NCBI GenBank assembly: GCA_034336665.1
Contig: JAPFBE010000032.1
Span: 620,001 to 684,000, forward strand
Direction: 5' to 3'
Source: Luscinia megarhynchos
Taxonomy: Eukaryota > Chordata > Aves > Passeriformes > Turdidae
Length of the DNA: 64,000 bases
Notes under the pieces: model-generated
Databases searched by the model: none
What the model was told of the DNA's origin: nothing
What the model saw: the letters and a program-made list of their open reading frames with translations, nothing else
Position numbers and translations under genes: made by a program
Shown here: in pieces, positions 1 through 13,699 of the stretch
Numbering within the stretch: the stretch's first letter is position 1
Layout: each line of letters begins with the position of its first letter

Positions 1-654
1 CCTCTTTACTAAAAGTGATCTCAGGTGGAAAAAAATGGGACATGCAATAGTTCTTATCATCTGTAATGAGGAAATAGTTATCTCAGGTTGCTTATTTCCC
101 CTAGAAATTCAGACATTTACTCCAAAAGCTGTGTAGATGAGAACAGAAAGTCAATAAACTCACAAGCCAGTAAAACTCAAGAAACAGTTTGAGTAAAATG
201 CTTCCAAAGTGACTGTTTTGTTGCCTGGTTGCTTTTTATTCTCCCTCCAAAATGTGTACTATGTTGAACTGTTTTAATTCCAAATAATATTTGTAAATGT
301 TATTTAATTCAGATTCAACACTCTCTTTTCACCACTACAAGAATATTTATACTTTTTGTTAAAGCACATCCGCAGAAAGAGTTAAGAAGGATGCAAAAGG
401 CATATTTCAGAGCTCTTTATCTTCTTGAAAGTTAAGAGGTATGTGCTTATTCTTAGAAGTAATAAGCAGAGGCCTTTTTACAACACACTTGAGATAGAAT
501 AATACTTCTTTTTGATGATAGCTGACCATCACCTGAAAAAGTAATGCATGTAGTCCACAAGAACAAAATATGTAAAATGAAAACTTTGAAAGTAACAGCA
601 AATAAAATACAAATCTGCTAGATATGTCTTTAATGCAAATACATGTACACAATC
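1..654. other. ZFR intron 7, no feature seen
   Basis: AT-rich intronic sequence, no repeat or exon recognised. Confidence 0.6.
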
Positions 655-1442
655 AGGTTCAACAAGGTGAAGTATCAGGTCCTGCACTTGGATCACAACA
701 ACTCCCTGCAGCACTACAGGCTGGGGAAGAGCAGGTGGAAAGATGCTTGGTGGAAAAGGACCAAGGAGTGTTGGCCAACAGGCAGTTGAACATGATCCAG
801 GGTGTGCCCAGATAGTCAAGAAGGCAAATGACATCCTGGCCTGTAAGAGAAATAGTGCAGCCAGCAGGAGTAGGGAAGGGACTGTCCCTTTGTACTTGGT
901 ACTGGTAAGGCCACACCTTGAATCTTGTGTTCAGTTTTGGGCTCCTCAAAACAAGACAGATGTTGAGGTGGTAGAGTGCATCCAAATAAGGGCAACAAAG
1001 CCTGTAAAATGTCTAAAGCACAAGTCCTATGAGGAGCAGCTGAGGGAGCTGGGGTTGTTTAGCCTATAGAAAAGGAGGCTCAGGGGAAACCTTATCGCTC
1101 TCTACAACTACCTGAAAGGAGGTTGCATCCAGGTGGGTGTTGGTCTTGTCTCCCATGTAGCAAGAGATAGGACAAGAGGAAATGTCCTCAAGTTGTGCTG
1201 GGGGAGGTTTAGATTGGATATTAGGAAAAATTTCTTCACTGAAGGGGTTGTCAATCATTGGAAGAGAAGTGGAAGCCCAGGGAAGTGGCTGAGTCACCAT
1301 CCCTGGAGGGATTTAAAAGTCATGAAAGACATGTAGATGTGGTGCTTAGAGACATGGTTTATTGGCAGACTTGACAGTGTTAGTTTAATGGTTGGAGTTG
1401 ATGATCTTAGAGGGCTTTTACACCCTAAATAAGTCTATGATG
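655..1442 (+). mobile_element. CR1 LINE, 3' fragment
   Basis: The sequence is the 3' end of a CR1 retrotransposon: the end of the reverse-transcriptase ORF (degenerate, starting GGTTCAACAAGG) and the characteristic 3'UTR ending in the GATCTTAGAGGGC ... TCTATGATG tail. It is 5' truncated and full of stops. It lies antisense to ZFR in an intron. Confidence 0.9.
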
Positions 1443-3537
<2,095 letters not shown>

Positions 3538-3797
3538 ACCATTGTGTTAGTTTAAAACAACATGGCTTTTAGTGGGGGCAGAGGTAGCCACAGAGGCTGC
3601 CTCTGAGAGAGAAGCTCCTCAGAACTTTTATGTCCAGCAGAACCAATCCCTGAAAGATGACGATGGACATATTGGCTGGCCCAATTAGAGAAGTTAGTAA
3701 TGCCTCTGTGAAGACATATTTAAGAACAAAAAAACATGCGCAAGCTCTCTTTCTTCCTCTCCTCAGAGGGGTGGTGAGGGGGCTGCTGGGCCCCTTC

Positions 3798-4414
3798 TGT
3801 AAGAGTCGGTCTGAAGTTTCTGATCTGCCTCATGACCATCATCAGAGACTGAGACCCCGAGACCACACCACTCACTCTTGGACCTGAGTTCTGGCCTGGC
3901 CAAGGTGGATGCTTGCCAAGGACTGTTTGTAGGTGTGCTTGGAGCTTGCTATGGTATGTTGCTCTCGAGCAGGGTACTGGCTGTAGCGTCCTGTTCCACC
4001 TGTTTCTTGGAGCTACGATCTCCTCATACAATAGTCCATAAAACTTCCCACCTTTTGGCCAGAGGCCACTCGCTTTGGAAAAGGACTATAAAAAGTGACT
4101 TTCCTAAAGAGACTTTGAGATCTCTTTCTCCCCAACAGACTGAAGACGCGTCTGTCATCGGACTCGAGGACGACGTCCCTTCTGTTGGTAGCTATATTCC
4201 CCTATTCTCTCTCTCTCTCCCTCGTTCTCTCCCCTTTTACCTCTCTCGCTCTCTCCCTCTCCCTCTCTCTTTACCGCAAAACTGAATTGTTACTCGCAAT
4301 AAACTGCATTACTGCTTTCTGCTTAACAAAACCTGAGTCTCTCGCTTTTGCCTTTTGCACCCTGGGGTCGAACGAACCATTAGGACTCCCGCTCGGGTTG
4401 AGTGGATCGTGACA
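3798..4414 (+). mobile_element. Solo LTR inserted in the ERVL LTR (TSD CCTTC)
   Basis: Starts TGTAAGAGTC, ends GGATCGTGACA, flanked by CCTTC at 3793-3797 and 4415-4419. A TATAAAA box is at 4087-4093 and an AATAAA signal at 4298-4303, in the order expected for a plus-strand LTR. A CT-rich microsatellite (about 4203-4273) lies between them. Confidence 0.85.
4203..4273 (+). repeat. CT-rich simple repeat inside LTR
   Basis: Imperfect (CT)n with interspersed CC and CG, between the TATA box and polyadenylation signal of the inner LTR, so within its R/U5-side transcribed part. Confidence 0.85.
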
Positions 4415-6102
4415 CCTTCCCAGCACAGCAGCTGACGCCATGCCATCGGGGGACTGTCCCGGCACTGCGAGCAGCCACATGGCCAAGACCATGCAGCCAG
4501 GGCCAGCACCAGGTGCGCTCATGAGGCCAGGGGTGGCTGCGCATCATCCTAGTGCTGGGAGCAGCCGCATGGCCAGGATCAGCACAGGTGGGGCAGCGCC
4601 ATGTGGCTGCTGCCATCTCAGCATGGCTCGCAATGAACTTTATTTGCTTAGCCACTTTTAGCCAGCCATGCTGCGAACAGAAGGAGAGAAGCGGCGGCAG
4701 CAGTTTTTCCTTTTGGTGCTCCACATGAGAAGCGCTGACTGAAGCCGGTGGCCAGCGCGGTTTGTGTGGTGCCAGCAGGGACCACATGACCAACAGCGAG
4801 AGGCCTGGCAAGCAATTCCCCGATGCAGAGCCCGGATGGGATAAACCTTTCAGCACTGCAGAACTCTATAAAAACTTTTCAATTGACAGAACTTGATAAC
4901 AAATGAATCTACAGACACCAATTTTCTCCCAAGTCAGAGAAAAGGAAAAGGTGAAGACACGTGAAGAGAACATGGCGACACTAAGGTCGGTGAAAAAGGA
5001 GGGAGTGGGAGGAGGAGGTGCTCTGGGCATTGGAGCTGAGATTCTTCTGCAAGCCATGGTGAGGACTATAATACAACAAACTGGGGTTTTTTTCCCTGTA
5101 ATTCATGAAGTGTATGGGGGGGATGTAGAAGTCTACCCGCAGCCTGTGAGAAAAGATATGCTGAAGCGTGTAGATGCTGAAAAGATGTAATTTAGTGAGA
5201 AACTTGAACAGAGAGAGAAGACCCTTGCTTCCAAACTAGAACAGCTCATCCTTAAAAGACTATACCCCATGAACTAAATGACCCACACAATCAGTTGTGG
5301 GAAGACTGCCCGTGGGAAGGACTCACGTTGCAGCAGGTTGGGCGAGACTGCTACTCATGAAAATTAGAACTATGTTGGAGAAATTCACAGAGAACTGTCT
5401 CCAGTGGGAAGGACCCCGTGGCATAGCAGAAGAGACTCCTCTCCCTAAGTGAACTGAAGAAAGATTTTTAGAAGTGACAAACTGACTAAAGATCCCATGT
5501 TTTGTCTCCCTGCGCTGTCGGTGGGAAGGAAAGAAGGGCTGGGGCAGGGGGTAAGGTGTTCTAAAGGTTTATTTTAGTTCTCATTATCCTCTTTAATTCT
5601 GTTAACAAATTTTTCTTTATACCTTTTGAGCCTGTTTTGCCCTTAGAGTGTTTTCTCCTAATTCTTATCTCACCTCATAAACCTTTTAGTTTTTCTTTCC
5701 CCCTCCTCTGCTCAACTGTAGCAGAGGAGAATGAGTGAATGGTTTTCGTGGGTGCCTGGCTTCTAGCCAGTGTCAAACCCTGACAACCATTCACAAAGTT
5801 TTGAAAAAAGTATTTTCTAAGAAGTTTGCTGTTAAAAAGAAAATAAAATTCAAAGTTTAGAATACTTCTGGAGTCCAAAGCACAGCTGAAGCTTCTCTGT
5901 ACAAGCTAAGGGGATGCATCTTTTTGCCTTCTCATATGGCCTCTTTCCATCATAGCATACATTTTTATTTAATTATTCCTTTAGTATAAGTATGTATAGA
6001 ATCAAGTCTTTAAAAATTAACAAATATTCTTAAAGGGGACATTTTTTTAGCTGAAAAAAATATGACTAAAGCATATAGCAGGATATTACATAACACAGGT
6101 AC

Positions 6103-6344
6103 CTGTGGTCCAGCACAGCTGATCTTGCAAACATCACAGTAGTGGATCTGGGGTGGTTTGGGAGGTTGCTTTGGTTTCAGTTGCTTATTTTGGAATGGTG
6201 CCTTTTTAGTAAAGGTGGTCCCTGTCCAAGCAGCTGTTGCAGCAGCAGCAGCAGCTGCTGCTGCCTGTTTCTGCTGCTGCTGCTGCTGGTAATAGGATGA
6301 TGCAGCTGAATATACTGCGGCTTCATAGCCAGAATAAGAGGTAC
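6103..6344 (-). CDS. ZFR: ZFR coding exon 6 with polyQ/polyA and first half of zinc finger 1
   Basis: The exon encodes residues 257-337. It opens [18 protein letters not shown], then has six Gln, a Lys-Gln, and nine Ala before [18 protein letters not shown]. Its end ([15 protein letters not shown]) supplies the two Cys of the first U1-like zinc finger; the two His are in exon 7, so the finger is split by intron 6. The CAG-type repeat seen on the plus strand near 6239-6300 is this coding tract. Confidence 0.95.
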
Positions 6345-7572
6345 CTCAAAGATCAAAATAAAATAAATGTTACATTTCTGTACATCATGTATCAATTACA
6401 TAATACACTAATTCCAAGCATATTGCATAATAGAGTAGGATATAAATGATTTATTGATATCTTGTCAGGCAGTCTGAATTTTTCTTGATGGTTCACAGTA
6501 CACAAATACATAGCATACCATTTGTATCAGGAGTATATTTGATTTTAGACAAAACTTTGCAGACACGCTGTTCTGTTAAATATGTCAAAGCATCCCTAAA
6601 GAATATGTGAAATTTCCTGGTACATTTGGTAAGAGTGAGTATGACGCAATAAGAATTTTAATAAAAGATTTATCAAAGGTCACTTGAAATAAGCAGTCTT
6701 CCAAAGCCAGATTTACTGTTCAAGTTCCAAACAGAAAAGGACAGGTATTATGTAGACTAAGGAAAAAAAATACAAGAAGATAAAAGATAGAATGCAATAG
6801 CATTAGCTGTTCTATTTCAAGTGGATTGCAGCACACCCTGTCTAGACATTCCTTGATTTCTAGTATCAAGCTTTAGTAAATCAAGGAAACTGGGCTTTCA
6901 TACCTTATGAGCCAGTTTTCCCATAAACTTTATACATCTACTCGTTCAACTATTTTAATCCTCTAATCAAGCTCTGTTTCAATGAAGTCTTACAATGCAT
7001 TTTTAAACTGAAAATAAACCAAAACAAATAGTTCAAGGTAGCTATAATATGCCAGTTGATTACCATCTGGTCATAAAATTAACATCTTCTCACCTTTAAC
7101 TACTTTTTGAATTTTTAGTATTTGAAGGAAAGTCTTTCTTTGTAGCACCCATTCTCCTCCCATCTTGGGTCAAGAAAATCCAAACTTAAAAGATTTATAT
7201 TTCATTGCTCCTCCTTGTCTCTAATTACTGCTTGATGGCAGCATGCTCCAAATTTCCCTGGGTTATATTTGTGGTTTTTATTTTTCTATCCCTCATCTTT
7301 TCTCTCCAAACTTTACAGTAAGTCACAAAACACTTGTGCACGTAGCAATGCCAACACTTTGTATATTCTCACATGTAACAAAATAGGCACATACAAGCAT
7401 CAAATCTTTTAAAGATACATAAAAATATTTTGCCACTATTATGATTTAACTGGTTGATATTTCTCAGTAGACTATGATGCAATTGAACATAAACTCCTAA
7501 AATGCTGAGTATTTAAATCCTCTCCTGTAACATATGCAAAGATCTCAGTAATATAATATGGAAAATTCTTAC

Positions 7573-7791
7573 CAGAGTAAGTAACCGCTGTTGTACTGTA
7601 TGTTGCACTTTGAGTATAGGATGGAACAACAGTAGCTGCAGCTGCTACCGGCTGCACAGTAGAGGATACTGGATATATAGAAAATGTAGTTGTTGCTGGA
7701 CTTGGGGTTGCAGGTTTTATAGCTGTCACTTGTCGTGTTTGCTGGGCTTGGGTATACTGAGTTGCCCCTTGGCTATATCCTGCTTTTGGAG
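7573..7791 (-). CDS. ZFR: ZFR coding exon 5
   Basis: The exon encodes residues 184-256, starting [20 protein letters not shown] and including the conserved stretch [20 protein letters not shown]. Acceptor ATTAG|CT, donor CTCTG|GTAAGA. Reading frame is clean across the whole exon. Confidence 0.95.
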
Positions 7792-8570
7792 CTAATTAGG
7801 ATAGAAAATAGAAGTGTACAAACATTGATATGCTTTGGTTGAATGAAATGCAAACCATATTAAGCAATACTTAATGATATGCTAGGAAATAAACACATTA
7901 AAAAGTGGGTTTTGTTTTAGTTTGGTTGGTTTTTGCCTTTTTTTGATTGGGTTTTAGTTGTTTTTTTTTACAGTAACGGTTATGCTTCATCTACCATATA
8001 TCCCACAATGGTTTAGTCACATCGAAGCTCACACTAGCAAGCCTCAGATTTATTTACGTATTTTTAACTGTGCTGCCATGTCTTTAAACAACCTTCTCCT
8101 TCAATGGTCTTACAAGAGTATGCACTAAACCAAAGTACATCTAAACTCTATTATTTCTAATTATAGTAAAAAAAAAAGTAAATAGTATTTATGTTTTGTA
8201 GCATTTATGATACCAATAATTAAAGAACTATAAATATTAACTAAAGAATTTTTTTAGAAAGTCTTTCTAACCAAGTTAGCATCTGAACCCACCATTGACC
8301 TTTTCAACCCACTTCAGCAAAAATGTTTGCCTAGAAGTACATTTTGACTGTATTAGTAACAATCCAAACCTCAAAGATAGTTGCTTATGGCAATGTCACA
8401 ATAATGTTCAAGTTCTAGGTGTATCAAGTTTTCTCTACACATTGACAGGGATTACATGTCAAAACAATAAATAAATTTGATAATATTAAATATTCAAAGA
8501 TATATTTTTAAGCTATTAAAATAGTATACAGACTGTATATAATGACAGGAGTTTGAATCATGCCACCTAC

Positions 8571-8715
8571 CTGTCTGATAGTATGACTCAGCCACTGAAG
8601 GTTGAGGCTGGGCAGCAGCAGCCACAGCCGCAGCAGTTGCTGTTGGTTGTTGATAGTATTGTTTGCTGTCATAAGCTACAGTTGGGGCAGTAGATCTAAC
8701 ATAAGAATAGGAATC
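8571..8715 (-). CDS. ZFR: ZFR coding exon 4
   Basis: The exon encodes residues 136-183, from [19 protein letters not shown] to AESYYQT. It is Tyr/Gln/Ala-rich and disordered, as expected for this part of ZFR. Acceptor TTTAG|GATTCC, donor CAG|GTAGGT. It is open and in phase with exons 3 and 5. Confidence 0.95.
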
Positions 8716-9199
8716 CTAAAAATTCAAAAAAAGAAAATACATCAAATTTCTCCTTAAGTATATATTTGGAATAATAAAAATCATTAGCAGAGTCAAAGAT
8801 TTTTCTTCTATTCTACTTACGTAGATTTAAAAAATATTTACAGATACATTATATACCAATATATGTATTAAAGAAATTAGGTTTATGTTTACAGATACTT
8901 CAGGCCTGAAGACAACCCTGAATGGTCTTTTTCAGATATAATATAGGAATTAATCTCATGCTATTAAACTACTTTTCCCCTTCCAAGTTATTTTTGTTAC
9001 CAAAAAGCAACTAAATGCACACTAGATTTTCATAATGACTATATCAGACTGCACTCCTGTAAAATATGAAGGAAAAAACCACCACAGATCTCCACAAACA
9101 ACAATATATTCACAAGTTTAAAAACATGGAACCATGGCTTGGCCCTCCCTAAGACAGGAAGAGCCACCAGAAAAAAAACAAAAAACAATATCAAGGAGG

Positions 9200-11816
9200 C
9201 CCTATATTTTTCCTTTCAGGCAGGTAGAAGGCAGTAGCTCAAAGAAAAGGGGTGAATGGAGGCAAGTCCTCGCTCGGGGCAGCAAATGAATCCCCTCCTT
9301 GCCCACCTTACCCTCCCAGGTGCCTCTGTACAATAGGTATGAAGATGTAGGCCAGTCAAAGGATGATGAGGATGGAGGGCCATCTACACCAGAGGTGTTG
9401 CCAGAGTCAGAAAGGCCTACCCTCTGTGTAACAACCACCTCCACGAGGAAAAGACAGGTTGCAGCTGTAGGCAGTTGCCTTCTAAGGTGAACAGAGGGTA
9501 CAATATGCTGGATGGACCCTCCTCTTAGGGAAGTGTGCTGCCTCCCTGGGGCCCGGGTTAAAGACATAACTGGGAAAATTGTCTAGCCTGGTACAGCACT
9601 CAAACTACTACCCATTATTGGTCTTCTACATGGGTGGTAATGAAATCACAATACATAGTCCAAGGGTGATCAAAAGAGACTTCAGGGCCCTGGGATAGCT
9701 GGCAAGGGAATCTGGAGCACAGGTTATTTTTTTATCTATCCTCCCAGTTGTGGGCAGAGACATTGGAAGAAACAGATGAGCCCAGTCTAATACATGGCTC
9801 CATGGCTGGTGTCACTGCCACAATTTCACATGTTTGTATAATGGGATGGCCTACATGACACCAGGCATGCTAGAATCAAATGGGATTCCCTTTTCTCAAA
9901 AGAGGAAGAGGGTCTTTGCTCAGAAGCTAGCAGTGCTCATTGATATAGAGCTTTAAACCAGACATGACGGGGGAGGGGGATAATATCAGACTTTTCCTTG
10001 ACAAGCTGTGGGACAACACATCAAGATTAGAGGGATGGAGTGGTAGTGAGGGCCTTCAGCCAGTGACTGAGATGTGCTAGCCACATTGAAGCACACCTGA
10101 AGATTTACAGAGATGAACCAGGGGCTCCTGAGGTAATAGAAGCCACCAGGGAAACACCTCAAAGGAGGGGTGTTCCTCTGAAAAAGGTGACACGCTGACA
10201 GCCCAGCTGAGATGCCTTTACACCAATGCATGCAGCATGGGCAACGAACAGGAGTTGGAAGTCTCCATGCTGCTACAAAGCTACAACCTTGTTGCCATTA
10301 CTGAGACTTGATGGGACAAATCCCATGACTGGTGTGGTTATTGATGGCTACAGGCTGTTCAGAAGGGACAGAGAAAAAAAGAGGGGTGGAGGGGTTGCCC
10401 CCTTTGTCAAGAAATGGATAGATTATGAAGAGCTGTCTCGGAAGAACAGCCATGAGAAGGTTGAAAGCTTATGACTGAGAAATAGAGAGTGAGCTGAAAA
10501 AGGGAACCCTGTGGTTGGTGTTTACTACAGGCTGCTCAATCAGAAGCCTATTGATGAAACCTTCTTGCTCCAGCTACAGGAGATATGGCACTTGCAGGTT
10601 CTTGTCCTGCTGGGGGGCTTCAACCACTCCAACATCTGCTGGTAAAGTAGCACAGGGAGCTGTAGGCAATCCAGGAGACTCCTGGAATGCATGGAAGATA
10701 ACTTCTTGAGTCAGATAATAGACAGTAGTACCAGAGGGGATGCAATACTAGACCTGATGGGCACCAATGTAAGTGAGCTAATGAGGGTCATCAAGATTGG
10801 AGGCAGCCTGGGCTGCAGTGATCATGCACTCATGGAGTTTGCATCCTGAGGAATATGAACACTTGTCAAGTGGATAAGTGGATAGACTGCAAGACAGACT
10901 GGGAGAGCAAAGTCCCTCCCACTGTAAGAGAATATCAGGTTCATGACCACCTGAGGACCCTGAACATACATAAGTCTATAGGACCTGATGAGATGAATCA
11001 GTCCTGAGGGAATCAGCTGATGTAGGTGCCAAGCCATTCTCCATCATATCTGAAAAGTCATGGCAGTCACGTGAAGTCCAGGGTGACTGGAAAAAGGGAA
11101 ACATTGCATCCATCTTTAAAAAGGGTAGAAAGGAAGACCCTGGGAACTACTGCAATGTCAGCATCACATTTGTGCCTGGGAATTCGGGAACAGATCCTCC
11201 TAGAAGCTCTGCTAAGGCACATGGAAAACAGGGAGGTGGTTCAGGACAATCAGCACAGCTTCACCAAGGGCAAGTCTGACCAACCTAGTGGCCATCTACG
11301 ATGGACTAACTCCATCAGTGGACAAGGGAAGGGCTACAGATGTCCTTTATTTAGACTTCTGTAAAGCCTTTGACATGGTCCCCCACAACATCCTTCCCTC
11401 TCAGTTGTTCAGTGGATAAGGAATTGCTTGGATGGTTGCATCCAGAGTGTAGCTGTCAACGGCTCAGTGTCCCAATGGACATCGGTGACAAGTGGTTTCC
11501 TTCAGGGGTTCGTATTGGGATCAAGTGCTATTCAATGTCTTCATCAATGACGTAGATGAAAGGATCGAGTACACCCTCAGCAAGTTTTCAGATGATACCA
11601 AGCTGAGCAGTACAGTTGACACTCCTGAAGGATGGGATGCCATCCAGAGCGACCTGGTCAAGTCCAAGATGTGGACCATGGGAAACTCATGAGGTTCAAC
11701 AAGACTAAGTGCAAAGTGCTGCACTTGGGTCTGGGCAATCACTTGTATCAATACAGGGTGGGGAATGAAGAAATTGAGAGCAGCCCTGCCAGGGACTTGG
11801 GGGTGCTGGCGAATGA
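9200..11816 (+). mobile_element. CR1 LINE, nearly full length but decayed
   Basis: Three parts can be read in order. At about 9325-9960 is ORF1: KDDEDGGPSTPEVLPESERP is typical of the CR1 ORF1, followed by the esterase-like block whose GDSLL motif is here changed (GSCLLR). Around 10200-10850 is the endonuclease start of ORF2. At about 11050-11810 is the reverse transcriptase (for example NVFINDVDERIEYTLSKFSD). There are many stops and deletions, and the 3'UTR is missing because an inverted CR1 begins at 11817. It is antisense to ZFR. Confidence 0.88.
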
Positions 11817-12274
11817 AATCATAGAATCATTATATTTAGAAAAGACCTCTAAGATCACCAGGTCCAATAGTCAACCTAGCATTACCACCATGTTCACTAC
11901 TAAGCCATATCCACACATTTTTTGAACATTTACAGGAATGGTGACTCCACCACTTCCCTGGGCAGCCTGTTCCAATGCTTTAGAACCCTTCCCGTCAAGA
12001 ATTTTTTCCTAATATCCAAACCAAATCTCCCCTAGTGCAACTTGAGGCCATTTCCTTTTGTGTTGTCACTTGTTACTTGTGAAATGAGACTGAGCTCACC
12101 TCACTACAATCACTTTTCAGAGCAGTAAGATCTCCCCTCAGCCTCTTCTTCTCCGGGCTACACAACCCTAGCTCCCTCAGCCACTCCTCAGAAGACTTAT
12201 GTTCCAGACCCTTCACCATCTTCACTGCCCTTATTTGGACATGCTCCAGTGCCTCAGTGTCTTTCTTGTGGCAT
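11817..12274 (-). mobile_element. CR1 LINE 3' fragment, inverted
   Basis: The plus strand starts AATCATAGAATCAT, the reverse complement of the CR1 tail, and continues through the reverse complement of the CR1 3'UTR and the end of the RT ORF. It abuts the plus-strand CR1 exactly where that copy loses its own 3' end. Confidence 0.88.
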
Positions 12275-13416
12275 TTTACTTTAATATAGGGGACTCTATC
12301 TGAATGCATCTAATAACTGACTAGTTTAACAATCTCGTAGTCATGTGTAAACATGCTACTGGAAGGATTCCTACATTTCAGTTCATTACCACATGTAACA
12401 AAGTACAAAGCCCTACAAAGGAATTCATAAAATACAGCAACAGTATAGTAGCTTTAAACAAATAAAAATGCAAATTAGAGTCTAGATAATGTAGCAAAAA
12501 AGGTGATAAAAATACAAATAAAGCTCACATTTCTAATAGAAAACTACTTGGCCGTGTAAAACCATTCATCTTTCTGCATCTAAGCTGTCTGATTGAAACC
12601 AATGGGCTAGGGTTACTGATGTGTATATATCCTTGCATTGTGTCAATCTAGACAGACAGAAAAGACTGCAACTTCTCACTCTTTGGAGTAAACAGCTATC
12701 TTAAATAAGTCCCAAGATAACCACTACATACTGAAATCTTCCAACTGCAAAACTGTTCCTTTTTTAGTTGGTTAACCTTCTGTGGAATCCTTATCCTGAA
12801 CTGACCCACCCAAATGCTGACAACTGCTAGATTCAATGCAAAGAAATGTCAGTAAAGGTCAGAGCGAGATGAAAACAGGCAAGTTTCCTTTTGTAAAAGC
12901 CTGTAGCCATACAAGGGTAGGCAGTAGTCTCACAAACGGTACCCAAAATCTACTCAAAATACAGTTCTTCTCCTAGAGTAATATTCTAATCTCTTACATT
13001 TGGTGCTAGAGCTCCTGTGGCAACCAGGAATCTGACAAGGGAAATACTTCTATCTCCCACTGAAAATTTGTATTGGAAGTTTTTTCATCTAAATCAGTTC
13101 CATGACCCGTTTAACTGCATGCCACTTGGATAGTTGGGCTAGCCAAGACAAGTATTTCAGCAGTAGTTCACAAAATCATTTGGAGATAAATGTCAATACA
13201 TTGTTTATTGTGTGAATGTCTAAATCTTAGCAGTATTACTGCTGATAAACCTCTATACACACCATACGGGACAGCGGTCACTTCACATTCTATCACAGTT
13301 TTAGCTGTGAGTTATGGAAGAAAAAATATAAATATCACCACATTCTCTTATCCAAACAGGTCTCCTCCTTTTAACATATCATTTTAAAATTACACAATCT
13401 TTTTTTTAAAACACAC
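12275..13416. other. ZFR intron 3, part
   Basis: No repeat or gene recognised between the inverted CR1 and exon 3. Confidence 0.6.
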
Positions 13417-13699
13417 CTGGTAATTCTGCGTAGTGACAGGAGGTGGTGGTGGTGGAGCTTCTTGTTGCCTCTGTGTATAACCATAATCTGTAGCTGTGTG
13501 CGCTGTAGGATAGCCTCCATAAGCAGCAGCTGTTGCAGCAGCTGCAACAGCTACTGGAGGAGGCCTGGCTACTGCAACTGTAGCTGCTGCTGGAGCATAG
13601 GCTGCAGTGACCGTGTGCGCAGCAACTGGTGCCTGGTGGACAGTGTAGCTGGCAACTGTAGTTGGATGGGAATAAGCTACGCCCGAAGCTGGCTGCTGG
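13417..13699 (-). CDS. ZFR: ZFR coding exon 3
   Basis: This 283-base exon encodes residues 41-135, a low-complexity Ala/Val/Thr/Pro/Tyr-rich segment beginning [16 protein letters not shown] and ending in a six-proline run ([15 protein letters not shown]). It matches the N-terminal disordered region of ZFR closely. Acceptor TGTAG|CC, donor CCAG|GTGTGT. Intron 2 upstream is nearly 7.9 kb and holds several LTRs and a CR1 fragment. Confidence 0.95.

Larger units (their letters stand above)
3543..5785 (+). mobile_element. ERVL-type solo LTR with 5-bp TSD, interrupted by another LTR
   Basis: The element begins TGTGTTAGTTT and ends CAAACCCTGACA, flanked by the direct repeat ACCAT at 3538-3542 and 5786-5790. 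A 5-bp duplication fits class III (ERVL) elements. Its 3' part resembles the LTR ends at 17.9 kb, 23.4 kb and (reversed) 59.3 kb. The inner insertion at 3798-4414 accounts for 622 bases, leaving about 1.6 kb of its own sequence. The 95-codon open frame at 4903-5190 lies inside it and shows no recognisable protein. Confidence 0.85.
6345..9199. other. ZFR introns 3-5 between exons 6, 5 and 4
   Basis: Apart from exons 5 and 4 this is AT-rich intron. A T/G-rich low-complexity patch lies near 7905-7965. No repeats were recognised. Confidence 0.6.

Noticed and set aside
4903..5190. 95-codon plus-strand open frame
   Set aside because: It is entirely inside the ERVL solo LTR; no recognisable product.
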